Origin: Flavobacteriaceae bacterium
Lineage (GTDB): Bacteria; Bacteroidota; Bacteroidia; Flavobacteriales; Flavobacteriaceae
DNA length: 34,286 nucleotides
Assembly (NCBI GenBank): GCA_947373225.1
Contig: CANBWX010000024.1
Location: 1-34,286 of the forward strand
Direction of reading: 5' to 3'
The translations under genes were made by a program, and so were the position numbers. How positions within the stretch are numbered: position 1 is the stretch's first letter; the number at the start of each line of letters is the position of its first letter. Of this stretch, positions 1-7,090 are shown one piece after another. The notes below the pieces were generated by a model. That model worked only from the letters and a program-made list of their open reading frames with translations, did not search any database and was not told the origin of the DNA.

Positions 1-36
1 TTTAAATAAAAATCAATAAATTGAAGATTAAGATGT

Positions 37-97
37 ATAAAAAAACGTTTAGGAAGCAATTCATTCTTTTTATTAAAAAAAATCACATCCTAAACGT
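37..97 (-). terminator. Terminator-like hairpin after the T9SS/DUF2271 gene
   Basis: A perfect 10-bp inverted repeat (ACGTTTAGGA read on the minus strand, 97-88, pairing with 54-45) encloses an AT-rich loop. On the minus strand it is followed directly by seven T residues (45-39). It lies 15 bp past the stop of the gene at 112-1128. The loop is long (33 nt) but can itself fold into an AT hairpin. Confidence 0.6.
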
Positions 98-111
98 CTT
101 TGTCAATATTT

Positions 112-1128
112 TTATTTATTTAAAATTACTTTGTAACTTTTAGTTTCTTTACCATTTGATGCGTTAACAATATAAACACCATTAGGATTATTTGAAATAT
201 CAATACTTATATTTGAGTTAGATATTGTATTATCTACTTTTTTAGAAAATACTGTTTGCCCTAATACGTTTACAATATTAATTTGTTCAACTTCAACATT
301 GTTGAAATCAATATTAAAAACTCCATTACTAGGATTTGGATAGATTGAAACTTTTGAGTTTTTGGCAAAACTATCTACTCCTAAAACTTTTGCTGTCCAA
401 GTAGTTGTAATCGTTTTAATATTCCCATTATCCGCAGGAGTAAGGGTTTCATCAACAGGCCCTTTGTTAAAAGTAAAATCAACTAATTCGCCATGAGTAT
501 TTTTTGTAGTTGCAAGATTATCATAGGTATCTTTATGCATCCAAGCTGCTTCAATCCTTAATTTATAAACACCGTCTGGCATCAAATTCCCTGCGGTATC
601 TCTACCATCCCAAGTAATAGTTGTTTGTGTGTTCCAATTATCAACTGTTGTCAAAATAGAAGGAGATACTAAAGCTCCAGCTGCAGTCAAATCAGCATAA
701 CGGGTAGCTCCAGTTACTGCGCCAAGAACATTACAATTAGCATTCATAGCATAATATTTAGTAGAGGCAATAGTTGCAGGAGGAACTATATCTCCAAGTT
801 TATATCCACCAGAGGCAACAGTCCAAATTGGTAAATGATCTCCTTCACCAGCACAATAACGAATGAATGTTTTAACAAATACGCCATTTGCATCTTCAAT
901 CCATACTGCTTCAAGTAAAGCATTTCCTCTTACAGTTGTAGTTGCTGGAGTTGTATTATTATATGTTAAAGGTACTGTTGCAGGTACATCAAAAGCTGTC
1001 AATCCTGTATAAGGCGCAGGACCTCTATTAAAAGTAAAAGTTAAAGTCCCATCGGTTTGAGCAAATACGTTTGCAGAGAATAATAGTATTAATGTAATAC
1101 TAACTAATTGGAGTAATTTTGTTTTCAT
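112..1128 (-). CDS. DUF2271-like secreted protein with T9SS type A sorting domain
   Basis: A 338-residue exported protein. Residues 1-23 form a signal peptide ending ANVFAQ. Residues ~25-240 resemble DUF2271: an AVWIEDANG segment, a TGATRYAD segment, then WDGRDTAGNLMPDGVYKLRI, which is also FlgD-like. The last ~80 residues are a type A T9SS C-terminal domain, with SIYPNPSNG, a central VNVLGQ and a final GVYIVNASNG...YKVILNK. It should therefore cross the outer membrane by T9SS and be released or attached at the surface. From general knowledge, DUF2271 proteins often neighbour ApbE and PepSY proteins; an ApbE gene lies divergently about 400 bp away here. The T9SS call is strong and the DUF2271 call is moderate. 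The biochemical role is unknown. Confidence 0.85.
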   Translation of the reverse strand: MKTKLLQLVSITLILLFSANVFAQTDGTLTFTFNRGPAPYTGLTAFDVPATVPLTYNNTTPATTTVRGNALLEAVWIEDANGVFVKTFIRYCAGEGDHLPIWTVASGGYKLGDIVPPATIASTKYYAMNANCNVLGAVTGATRYADLTAAGALVSPSILTTVDNWNTQTTITWDGRDTAGNLMPDGVYKLRIEAAWMHKDTYDNLATTKNTHGELVDFTFNKGPVDETLTPADNGNIKTITTTWTAKVLGVDSFAKNSKVSIYPNPSNGVFNIDFNNVEVEQINIVNVLGQTVFSKKVDNTISNSNISIDISNNPNGVYIVNASNGKETKSYKVILNK

Positions 1129-1242
1129 AATTTATTTGTTTTTGATTTTTTTGAGTTTACGAATAATTTAATCCAAAAAGTTCTAATTAATTGCAATGAT
1201 TAAATTACATAACAAATTTCAACATATCATTCTCCTTACAAA

Positions 1243-1256
1243 ATGATAATTATCAT
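1243..1256. promoter_or_regulatory. Perfect 14-bp palindrome, possible repressor operator
   Basis: ATGATAATTATCAT is a perfect palindrome in the divergent region upstream of the DUF2271/T9SS gene and apbE. Its TGATAAT/ATTATCA half-sites resemble Fur-type boxes, although in a classical Fur box these halves are arranged differently. An operator role is inference only; AT-rich palindromes can arise by chance. Confidence 0.3.
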
Positions 1257-1502
1257 ATTCTCATAAACGAAGCCTAAAAAAGACTTTTTTATCTTATTAT
1301 GATAAAATATAGAATAAAAAAACACAATATGTTATTTTATTTTTAAAAATTTAACTTATTTGAAAAATAAATTCAAATAACTAAACAATCGTCAAAAAAC
1401 ATCTATTTAAACATATTCTAAATTAATCTAGGAAAGCAAAAAACAGCTTCTGTTGATAATTCATTTTCAATAAAACTTACAAAATCAACTTACTAAAAAC
1501 AC

Positions 1503-1510
1503 TAACTTTG
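1503..1510 (+). promoter_or_regulatory. Bacteroidota -7 promoter element for apbE
   Basis: TAACTTTG matches TAnnTTTG exactly and ends 15 bp before the ATG at 1526. It contains the TTG at 1508 that would otherwise look like an upstream start codon. No clear -33 TTG was found at the expected spacing. Confidence 0.55.
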
Positions 1511-1525
1511 CAAAAAACAACTCCT

Positions 1526-2533
1526 ATGAAAAAAATTCGATTATTAGTTTGTGGTTTCTTATGTTTTGTAACCTCCCTTTATTCTCAACAACAGCTTATC
1601 AAAATTGAAGGTTACGCACAAGGAACAACCTATCATGTAACTTATATTGATGCAAAAAATAGGGATTTGAAGCCCGAAATCGAAAAAATATTGAAAGATT
1701 TTGACTTGTCAGTTTCAACTTATATTCCCAATTCGATTATTTCAAGAATCAATTCAAATCAGAAAGATGTAATAGTAGATAAATACTTCATTGCATGTTT
1801 CAATAAAGCTAAAGAAGTTTGGAAAAACACTAATGGTGCTTTTGACCCAACTATATACCCACTTAGCAATGCCTATGGTTTTGGACCTGGCAAAAAACAA
1901 CATTTACAAAAAGCCAAAATAGATAGTATATTGAAATTTGTTGGTTTTCAATTAATCAAATTAAAAGGAGATCATGTAGTAAAAAAAGACCCGAGAGTTT
2001 CGCTTGATTTCAATGCTTTTGCTCAAGGGTATTCCGTAGATGTTGTTTCCGAATTTTTGAATTCTAAAAATATCAATTCTTATATTGTAGAAATTGGAGG
2101 TGAAGTTTATGCCAATGGCAAAGACCAATTGGGAAAAAGTTGGCTGGTTGGCATTGAAAAACCCATTGACAATAAAGAAACCGAAAACCCGCTTAAAGCT
2201 ATAATAAAACTAGATAATTTAGCCATATCCACTTCGGGAAATTATAGAAGGTATTTCATGGAGGATGGACAAAAAATAGTACATCATATTGATCCAAAAA
2301 CAGGTATGCCTACCAAAAATAATTTGCTAAGTGCTTCAATATTTGCCAAAGAATGTATTTCATCTGATGCTAATGCCACAGGGGTTTTGGTTCTTGGACT
2401 TGAGAAAGCCAAAGACTTTTTGCAGAAACATCCAGAATTACAAGCCTATTTAATTTATACGGATACTGATGGTAAATATAAAACTTATGAAACTCCTGGT
2501 TTTAAAGATTTATTAGTTGAAACTATGGAATAA
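1526..2533 (+). CDS. apbE: FAD:protein FMN transferase (ApbE family)
   Basis: A 335-residue exported enzyme expected to attach FMN from FAD covalently to Ser/Thr of membrane or periplasmic redox proteins such as NqrB, NqrC or RnfG. The start at 1526 gives a normal signal peptide (MKKIRLLVCGFLCFVTSLYS); the in-frame TTG at 1508 lies inside the -7 promoter box. Family motifs visible: the N-terminal GYAQGTTYHVTY, LDFNAFAQGYSVDVV (usually L-x-GIAKGYAVD), GGEVYANG, HHIDPKTG at residues 253-260, and SSDANATG around 279-286, whose Asp is the usual Mg2+ ligand. Length fits the family. No NqrC/RnfG substrate with a D-x-x-T/S-GAT flavinylation motif is seen nearby; TGATR in the adjacent DUF2271 protein is only superficially similar. 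Confidence 0.93.
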   Translation: MKKIRLLVCGFLCFVTSLYSQQQLIKIEGYAQGTTYHVTYIDAKNRDLKPEIEKILKDFDLSVSTYIPNSIISRINSNQKDVIVDKYFIACFNKAKEVWKNTNGAFDPTIYPLSNAYGFGPGKKQHLQKAKIDSILKFVGFQLIKLKGDHVVKKDPRVSLDFNAFAQGYSVDVVSEFLNSKNINSYIVEIGGEVYANGKDQLGKSWLVGIEKPIDNKETENPLKAIIKLDNLAISTSGNYRRYFMEDGQKIVHHIDPKTGMPTKNNLLSASIFAKECISSDANATGVLVLGLEKAKDFLQKHPELQAYLIYTDTDGKYKTYETPGFKDLLVETME

Positions 2534-2565
2534 CAATCCTTAAAACTAAGCTAGATAAACGAAAG

Positions 2566-2602
2566 AAGCTCCATCCTGCCAAGGCAAGATGGAGCTTATA
2601 TT
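2566..2602. terminator. Hairpin terminator between apbE and the YceI gene
   Basis: A perfect 10-bp stem (AAGCTCCATC 2566-2575, GATGGAGCTT 2588-2597) has an inner TGCC/GGCA helix, followed by TATATTTTATT on the plus strand. It lies 32 bp past the apbE stop and before the convergent YceI gene, so it most likely ends apbE transcription and may act on both strands. Confidence 0.7.
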
Positions 2603-2617
2603 TTATTCAAAAGTTAT

Positions 2618-3163
2618 TTAATTTGAAGCAAGAACAAAATTAATTATAACTTTTGCATTCTCTGCAATTTTACCTTTTACAAGATTTGGAATTTCAATAT
2701 TATAATCTTGTGGTTTAACCAAAATCAAACTTTTAGCTGAAATTTTCCCTGCATTCAAAGCAAGTACAATTTTAGTTTTTATCTTTTTGGTAACACCATG
2801 TATTGTCAAATCACCTTCCAACTCAAATTCGGATGATTTAGACGCTAATTTTTTGGCATCAAAATTTGCAATTTTACCTTTAAAAGTAGCTTTAGGAAAT
2901 TTAGAAGACTCCATATAATTTTCATTAAAATGCTCTTCCATCAATGGTGATTTAAATTTGAAAGCTTTCACCAAAACTAAAGCCACGAAATCACCCGTTG
3001 TTTCGTCAAGAATACAAGAAACAGTGCTATTTGTTCCCGCAATTTCTTCAAAAGCAGGCATCGAAGCTTCAAATCTTACTTCACCCACACGTGTCATCAT
3101 TTTTTGCGAAAAAACTATATTTCCCACTAAAAAGCATATTGCAACTATTATTCCTTTTTTCAT
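2618..3163 (-). CDS. YceI family periplasmic lipid-binding protein
   Basis: A 181-residue secreted protein with a signal peptide of about 19 residues ending VFSQ. The mature part has the YceI lipocalin-like pattern: VGEVRFEASMP near the start, EEHFNENYMESSKFPKATF in the middle, then FELEGDLTIHGVTKKI and a final IPNLVKGKIAENAKVIINF. Known YceI members form a beta-barrel that binds a long isoprenoid such as a polyprenyl chain. It is the last gene of a minus-strand series (4858 to 2618). The gap to the haem lipoprotein gene is 31 bp, consistent with co-transcription. Its place beside c-type haem lipoproteins suggests a role with quinone-like or isoprenoid molecules in the periplasm; that is inference. 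Confidence 0.88.
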   Translation of the reverse strand: MKKGIIVAICFLVGNIVFSQKMMTRVGEVRFEASMPAFEEIAGTNSTVSCILDETTGDFVALVLVKAFKFKSPLMEEHFNENYMESSKFPKATFKGKIANFDAKKLASKSSEFELEGDLTIHGVTKKIKTKIVLALNAGKISAKSLILVKPQDYNIEIPNLVKGKIAENAKVIINFVLASN

Positions 3164-3194
3164 TTTTATTATTGTTTAAATTTATATTAATTAT

Positions 3195-3539
3195 TTAGTT
3201 TATACATCCTTGTTGTTGCCAAAGCTTAAACATGTTTATAACCTGTACAGACATTGCTCCACTTTGTGGCATCACATTACCGCAGGATTGTGCTTGATCT
3301 ATTCTACATATTAAATGCCCGTTTTGTGTAGCGTCTTTTACTAGTGTATAATTGCTTAAATCTGGATATTGACTTCCTGTAGAATGACAACCCACACAAT
3401 TTGCTTGAACAATGGGTCCTATTTGTCCAGAATAAGTTGGATTTAAATTAACAACCGATATTTGATCGTAGGTACTTGACTCACATGAAACGAAGAATAC
3501 TCCAGCTATAAGTATTAAAATTATTTGTATTTTTTTCAT
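3195..3539 (-). CDS. Mono-haem c-type cytochrome-like lipoprotein
   Basis: A 114-residue small lipoprotein. The signal peptide ends in a lipobox (VFFVSC, Cys19). There is one covalent haem c site, CVGCH at 48-52, and a distal MPQSGAMS segment (Met90) followed by an INMFKLWQQQGC helix. This matches the C-terminal half of class I cytochromes, where the MP Met is the sixth haem ligand. The extra Cys78 and Cys86 could form a disulphide. It is probably anchored to the outer or inner membrane facing the periplasm. It lies between the DUF5777 barrel gene (17 bp away) and the YceI gene in one apparent operon. Electron-transfer partners are unknown. Confidence 0.85.
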   Translation of the reverse strand: MKKIQIILILIAGVFFVSCESSTYDQISVVNLNPTYSGQIGPIVQANCVGCHSTGSQYPDLSNYTLVKDATQNGHLICRIDQAQSCGNVMPQSGAMSVQVINMFKLWQQQGCIN

Positions 3540-3556
3540 AATTATTTTTATTATTC

Positions 3557-4426
3557 TTAAAAAACTCTGTACATATTAAATCCAAAATAAAGGCTTCCTC
3601 CGTTCCAAGATCCTGTAGCATTTGTAAATACTGCAACATCATTCATTGGTTGGCTATTAGAAACCACTAATTGGAAAACGTGACCGCCTGTTTCAATATC
3701 CAAACCTACGGAAACCGGATTATGATAAGGAGATACAAAACCTTCAATTAATATCATTCGTGCAGCATAATCTAGATTTACGCTCAATCTTTTTGACAAT
3801 TTATATCGTGCTCCAGCTCCTAAAAAATATTGATTTTTTTGTTCAAATGAATCATAATACAGATTTTTATGAACATAAATTGGTGCTACCTCAAAAGAAA
3901 ATGAATCTGAAAATTTTCTTGAAATTAACAATTGCGAAGAAAAGGCCAATCGATCTGTGAATTTTAAATTTGGATAAACGACTGTTTTCAATGCGCTATT
4001 AATATCCATGGTATTATAGCCAACAATCGTTACAGGAAAACCACTCTCTACTTGGTTTGCAAATTTATATTTAGCTGTTAACTCGTACGTTTTATTATAG
4101 GTTTGTCTTGAGGCTCCAAGTGATAACCAGTTAGTAACTCCATATATCCCTCCTACTTTTGTTAAAGCATTATCCATACCAAAAAAATTATCCAAGCCTT
4201 TAGTTAAATCTCCAAAACGGTGCGAAACAACCATATACCACTCGCCTTTTGCGGGCAACTTTGTTGATTGAATATTACAAATTTGCAATCCTTTGAAAGC
4301 TGCTGGCGCAATTTCCTTTTGAGTAGGTTTTTGTGCATCTAATTGATTTAATAAGTCGTCCTGTGCTGCCGCAAAGCCAATGGTAAAAAACACAAGTACA
4401 AAAGATAAAAAGTTTTTCATTCTCAT
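3557..4426 (-). CDS. DUF5777-type outer-membrane beta-barrel protein
   Basis: A 289-residue protein with a signal peptide ending GFAAAQ. Alternating hydrophobic/polar strands fill the rest, ending in an aromatic residue (FNMYRVF), as expected for an outer-membrane beta-barrel. Recognisable family segments are ICNIQSTKLPAKGEWYMVVSHRFGDL near residue 50 and GIYGVTNWLSLGASR near 95. This pattern matches the Bacteroidota DUF5777 family, which has no established function. ATG codons at 4426 and 4420 are both possible starts. It lies in a tight series with the haem lipoprotein (17 bp) and the OB-fold gene (39 bp), suggesting a shared envelope process. Confidence 0.8.
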   Translation of the reverse strand: MRMKNFLSFVLVFFTIGFAAAQDDLLNQLDAQKPTQKEIAPAAFKGLQICNIQSTKLPAKGEWYMVVSHRFGDLTKGLDNFFGMDNALTKVGGIYGVTNWLSLGASRQTYNKTYELTAKYKFANQVESGFPVTIVGYNTMDINSALKTVVYPNLKFTDRLAFSSQLLISRKFSDSFSFEVAPIYVHKNLYYDSFEQKNQYFLGAGARYKLSKRLSVNLDYAARMILIEGFVSPYHNPVSVGLDIETGGHVFQLVVSNSQPMNDVAVFTNATGSWNGGSLYFGFNMYRVF

Positions 4427-4465
4427 TTAATTTGATTTAATTTAATTGTTAATTTTTGACCTAAT

Positions 4466-4858
4466 TTAAGAAGCTTTAAAACATTGATCCAGTTTTAATT
4501 CGCCCATTAAATCATCAAAACCTACAACTCGTCCTTTTAAAGTTACGACTTGGTCTTTCTGAATTGAAGCATCTAAATCTTTCAAATTACAAATAATCGA
4601 ATTATCAATAATAACTTCGTTACCTGTAATTTTTGTAATCGTTCCTTTAATAGCTATCGCTTTTTCCAAATATTTTTTATTTGCCCCATCAACATTTGTC
4701 GCAAATTCACTCACAATACTTTTTGAAGTAACGGCAAAAGCGGTTTCTTCATTTGACAAATTTCTTGCTCCGCCATACATCACATAACTAACCCCGGTAA
4801 ATGCTATAATTCCAACTACTATAATTGAAAAAATAATTAATTTAAATTTTTTGTTCAT
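4466..4858 (-). CDS. Membrane-anchored OB-fold (tRNA_anti-like) protein
   Basis: A 130-residue protein. Residues 1-30 form a single membrane anchor or uncleaved signal (KLIIFSIIVVGIIAFTGVSYVMYGG). Residues ~35-130 resemble the tRNA_anti-like OB-fold family of Bacteroidota: KAIAIKGTITKITGNEVIIDNSIICNLK followed by GRVVGFDDLMGELKLDQC. The domain should face the periplasm. It is the first gene of the minus-strand series continuing with DUF5777, the haem lipoprotein and YceI. Two Cys residues (in IICNL and DQC) could form a disulphide. Its ligand is not known, and despite the domain name a nucleic-acid role in the periplasm is unlikely. Confidence 0.78.
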   Translation of the reverse strand: MNKKFKLIIFSIIVVGIIAFTGVSYVMYGGARNLSNEETAFAVTSKSIVSEFATNVDGANKKYLEKAIAIKGTITKITGNEVIIDNSIICNLKDLDASIQKDQVVTLKGRVVGFDDLMGELKLDQCFKAS

Positions 4859-4942
4859 GATAATTAATTTATTAATATTTTATTTAAAACACAATTTACT
4901 TAATCTGAAGTAACAAATTGACTTCAATATTTGTTTCTTAAG

Positions 4943-5064
4943 TAGCTAAAACATTCTTAAAGAAAAATACCCTACTATAAATTGAAGAAATATTTAAAAA
5001 TAAATTAATTAGAAAAGTAATTTAAAAAAAAGTAGGGTAATTCAATTTGCGAGTGTTTTAGCTA
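4943..5064. repeat. 122-bp element with 34-bp inverted arms between divergent genes
   Basis: The left arm (4943-4976) begins TAGCTAAAACA and ends TACCCTACT. The right arm (5031-5064) is its inverted counterpart, beginning AGTAGGGTA and ending TGTTTTAGCTA. The arms are equal in length and match at 27 of 34 positions by hand count, with perfect 11-bp outer and 9-bp inner blocks. The 54-bp centre is very AT-rich. It fills most of the divergent spacer between the OB-fold gene and the two-haem lipoprotein gene and ends 23 bp before the latter's ATG. No target-site duplication was found. Confidence 0.75.
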
Positions 5065-5087
5065 AACAAAATAAAAACCAAAAAACT

Positions 5088-5672
5088 ATGAAACTTAAAT
5101 CTACAATACTATTTACAACTGTTATACTTCTTGCCATTATGCAATCTTGTACAGTTCCAAACCCATATCAGCCTATAAATAACACCGGCAATAGTACAAC
5201 AAACACTGGAAATAAATCGGATGGCGAAAATGAAAATAATTCTAGCGGAACAACAGGAACAACTTCCGGAGGAACATCAAGTGGAAATACTGGCGGGACA
5301 AGTAGTTCAAATGGCAGTAGCAAAAGCCATAATATGGGTATAAATTGCATGAATTGTCATAAACCTGGCGGTGGCGAAGCTCCTACTTGGCAAGTAGCTG
5401 GAACGGTTTATGACCAAGCACTAATAACGCCTTACCCAAACGCAACAGTAAATCTTTATACTGGTCCAAACGGAACAGGAACATTAAAATACACCATCAA
5501 AGTCGATGCTAGAGGGAACTTCTATACTTCTGGAAACATTGATTTTACTGGCGGCTTATACCCTTCAGTAACCGGAAGTACTACAACAAACTTTATGTCG
5601 TCTTCAATTACAACTGGAGCCTGCAACAGTTGCCACAACACTGTTACGATGGATAGAATATGGATTAAATAA
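5088..5672 (+). CDS. Lipoprotein with two CxxCH haem-binding motifs
   Basis: A 194-residue lipoprotein with lipobox IMQSC (Cys21). A low-complexity Gly/Ser/Thr/Asn linker covers residues ~25-82. CMNCH follows at 87-91. A beta-sandwich-like stretch (WQVAGTVYD...NATVNLYTGPNG...VDARGNFYTS) resembles carboxypeptidase-regulatory-like or transthyretin-type domains. A second site, CNSCH, lies at 179-183 near the C-terminus. Each CxxCH is a potential covalent haem c site. The long flexible linker would hold the domain away from the membrane. It is divergent from the OB-fold/DUF5777/haem-lipoprotein/YceI series and contains the same kind of haem site. I do not recognise a named family. A strong terminator follows. 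Confidence 0.8.
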   Translation: MKLKSTILFTTVILLAIMQSCTVPNPYQPINNTGNSTTNTGNKSDGENENNSSGTTGTTSGGTSSGNTGGTSSSNGSSKSHNMGINCMNCHKPGGGEAPTWQVAGTVYDQALITPYPNATVNLYTGPNGTGTLKYTIKVDARGNFYTSGNIDFTGGLYPSVTGSTTTNFMSSSITTGACNSCHNTVTMDRIWIK

Positions 5673-5697
5673 AACCAAATTCCCTATTAATATATTT

Positions 5698-5741
5698 CGC
5701 ATAATTCATTGAAAAACCACAATGAATTATGCGTTTTTTTT
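5698..5741 (+). terminator. Strong rho-independent terminator
   Basis: A perfect 14-bp stem (CGCATAATTCATTG 5698-5711 and its complement 5720-5733) with an 8-nt loop is followed by eight T residues on the plus strand. It lies 25 bp past the stop of the two-haem lipoprotein gene. Confidence 0.9.
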
Positions 5742-5886
5742 ATATTTTTTTATAGCTGCTTTGGTATTAATCAACATTAATGAAAGTGAAAAATGAAATA
5801 CAAAAACTCAAAAACGAGTACTATTAAGGATATAATTGTTTTCACAGATTTTAAATCCTTCCCTATTTTGTTTTTGACAAAGAATA

Positions 5887-6402
5887 CTAAAATCTAAACT
5901 CTAATTGAGTATTAGGATTGTTTAAACGGCCACTTTTACGTTTGCCAAAAATTTCTACGTGCACAATGTTAATTTGATCTTCGAAAAAGTCACATAGAAT
6001 ATTGTCTTCAATATTTATTTTTTCAAAAGGTTTTGTAGTTTCTATTTCCAAATATACATTTACGACCTCACGATCTATTTCATAACCTATGTAGTTTTGT
6101 ACTTTTTTTTGCTCGTTTATTGAGATTTTCAAATGATTTTGAATATATCTTTTTACGATGACATCCATTTCGTTATGCAAAATTGGAGCAGTAAGATCTA
6201 TTTTGGTCTTATTTTGTTTACGTAGTGCATTTTCAAAATCATCGGTAAATAATTTACATGAAATCTCCACGCTTTTTTGTTTACTATTGAATGCTATTTC
6301 GGTAGTACTTACGTGCAATGGATGCAAATTGGAGATATTAAAAGAATGTATTCCAAATATTAAAATGAAAAACAAGGTTGCTTTTGAACATAAAAAATTC
6401 AT
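5887..6402 (-). CDS. DUF6702 family secreted protein
   Basis: A 171-residue exported protein with an N-terminal signal sequence (MNFLCSKATLFFILIFGIHSF). The start of the mature region (LHPLHVSTTEIAFNSKQKSVEISCKLFTDDFENAL) is typical of DUF6702, and the end is GRLNNPNTQLEFRF. It is divergent from a HupE/UreJ membrane protein gene. From general knowledge, many proteobacterial HupE/UreJ-type proteins carry an N-terminal extracytoplasmic domain beginning with a similar HP-containing strand, so this could be the separately encoded equivalent; that is inference. Function is unknown. The last codons and TAG stop lie inside a heptamer-like word (5887-5904). Confidence 0.8.
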   Translation of the reverse strand: MNFLCSKATLFFILIFGIHSFNISNLHPLHVSTTEIAFNSKQKSVEISCKLFTDDFENALRKQNKTKIDLTAPILHNEMDVIVKRYIQNHLKISINEQKKVQNYIGYEIDREVVNVYLEIETTKPFEKINIEDNILCDFFEDQINIVHVEIFGKRKSGRLNNPNTQLEFRF

Positions 6403-6411
6403 AATAACTAA

Positions 6412-6419
6412 TATTTTTG
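6412..6419 (+). promoter_or_regulatory. -7 promoter element for the HupE/M1 genes
   Basis: TATTTTTG is an exact TAnnTTTG match, 71 bp before the HupE-like ATG. A TTTG at 6383-6386 is the only upstream candidate for -33, and its spacing of 25 bp is long. Confidence 0.4.
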
Positions 6420-6452
6420 CTTAATGAATAAAAATACAATACTTTTAACATC

Positions 6453-6460
6453 CAAATGTA
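6453..6460 (-). promoter_or_regulatory. -7 promoter element for the DUF6702 gene
   Basis: The minus strand reads TACATTTG, an exact TAnnTTTG match, about 50 bp before the DUF6702 ATG. It lies between the divergent DUF6702 and HupE genes. No convincing -33 element was seen. Confidence 0.45.
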
Positions 6461-6490
6461 GCAAACACAAGTCAATTAAATAGAACATAA

Positions 6491-7078
6491 ATGACTCTAG
6501 ATGATTTTTTATTTTATTTTCAATTAGGATGGTCACATTTAGTGAGTTTTGATGCACTTGACCATCAATTATTTATTTTGAGTTTAATAGCCTTGTATAC
6601 TATTTCGGATATTAAAAAAATCGTCATATTAGTTACCGCTTTTACCATTGGACATTCGATAACTTTAGTTTTAAGCACAATAGATATTTTTCGTTTTCAA
6701 AGCAATTGGGTTGAATTTTTAATTCCGTGTACTATAGTTATTACTGCGTTAAGTAATATTACAAAATTAAAATCCGGAACTAATGCAACGACAATTAATT
6801 ACTATTTCGCAATGGGTTTTGGATTAATCCATGGTATGGGTTTTGCAAATACCATACGGATGATTTTGGCTAAAGATCAAATTATTGGCTGGGGTTTATT
6901 GGGTTTTAATTTGGGTTTAGAAATTGGGCAATTATTTTTTGTTTCCTTAATTTTACTGATTACCACGTTAGCTCTTGGATACTTTAAAGTAAAAAAATCT
7001 AATTGGGTATTATTTATTTCCGCCGCCGTATTTAGTTTGTCACTACAAATGGCTTTAAAACGAATTCCTTTAAATTAA
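6491..7078 (+). CDS. HupE/UreJ family membrane protein
   Basis: A 195-residue inner-membrane protein with about six hydrophobic segments. Family signatures are the N-terminal GWSHLVSFDALDHQLF, AFTIGHSITLVLS, and MGFGLIHGMGFANTIR in the middle, with His residues inside or next to membrane segments. HupE/UreJ proteins are thought to take up nickel or related metals, but this Bacteroidota branch has not been tied to a substrate and no hydrogenase or urease gene lies in the window. It is followed 12 bp later by a zinc metallopeptidase gene and is divergent from DUF6702. A metal-transport role is therefore plausible but not shown. Confidence 0.85.
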   Translation: MTLDDFLFYFQLGWSHLVSFDALDHQLFILSLIALYTISDIKKIVILVTAFTIGHSITLVLSTIDIFRFQSNWVEFLIPCTIVITALSNITKLKSGTNATTINYYFAMGFGLIHGMGFANTIRMILAKDQIIGWGLLGFNLGLEIGQLFFVSLILLITTLALGYFKVKKSNWVLFISAAVFSLSLQMALKRIPLN

Positions 7079-7090
7079 AAAAAAATATAA

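Larger units (their letters stand above)
1129..1525. other. 397-bp AT-rich divergent intergenic region
   Basis: This lies between the divergent DUF2271/T9SS gene and apbE. I see no coding potential. It holds a perfect 14-bp palindrome (1243-1256), a small hairpin (TTTTATC 1287-1293 pairing with GATAAAA 1301-1307) and the apbE -7 element at 1503-1510. No clear TAnnTTTG element was found for the minus-strand gene. Confidence 0.6.

Noticed and set aside
1508..1525. Upstream TTG start for apbE adding six residues
   Set aside because: The TTG is part of the TAACTTTG promoter box, and the ATG at 1526 starts a normal signal peptide.
2566..2602. Regulatory RNA after apbE
   Set aside because: The hairpin fits a simple terminator between convergent genes.
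4943..5064. Insertion sequence
   Set aside because: No transposase coding capacity (122 bp) and no target duplication seen; kept only as an inverted-repeat element of unknown origin.
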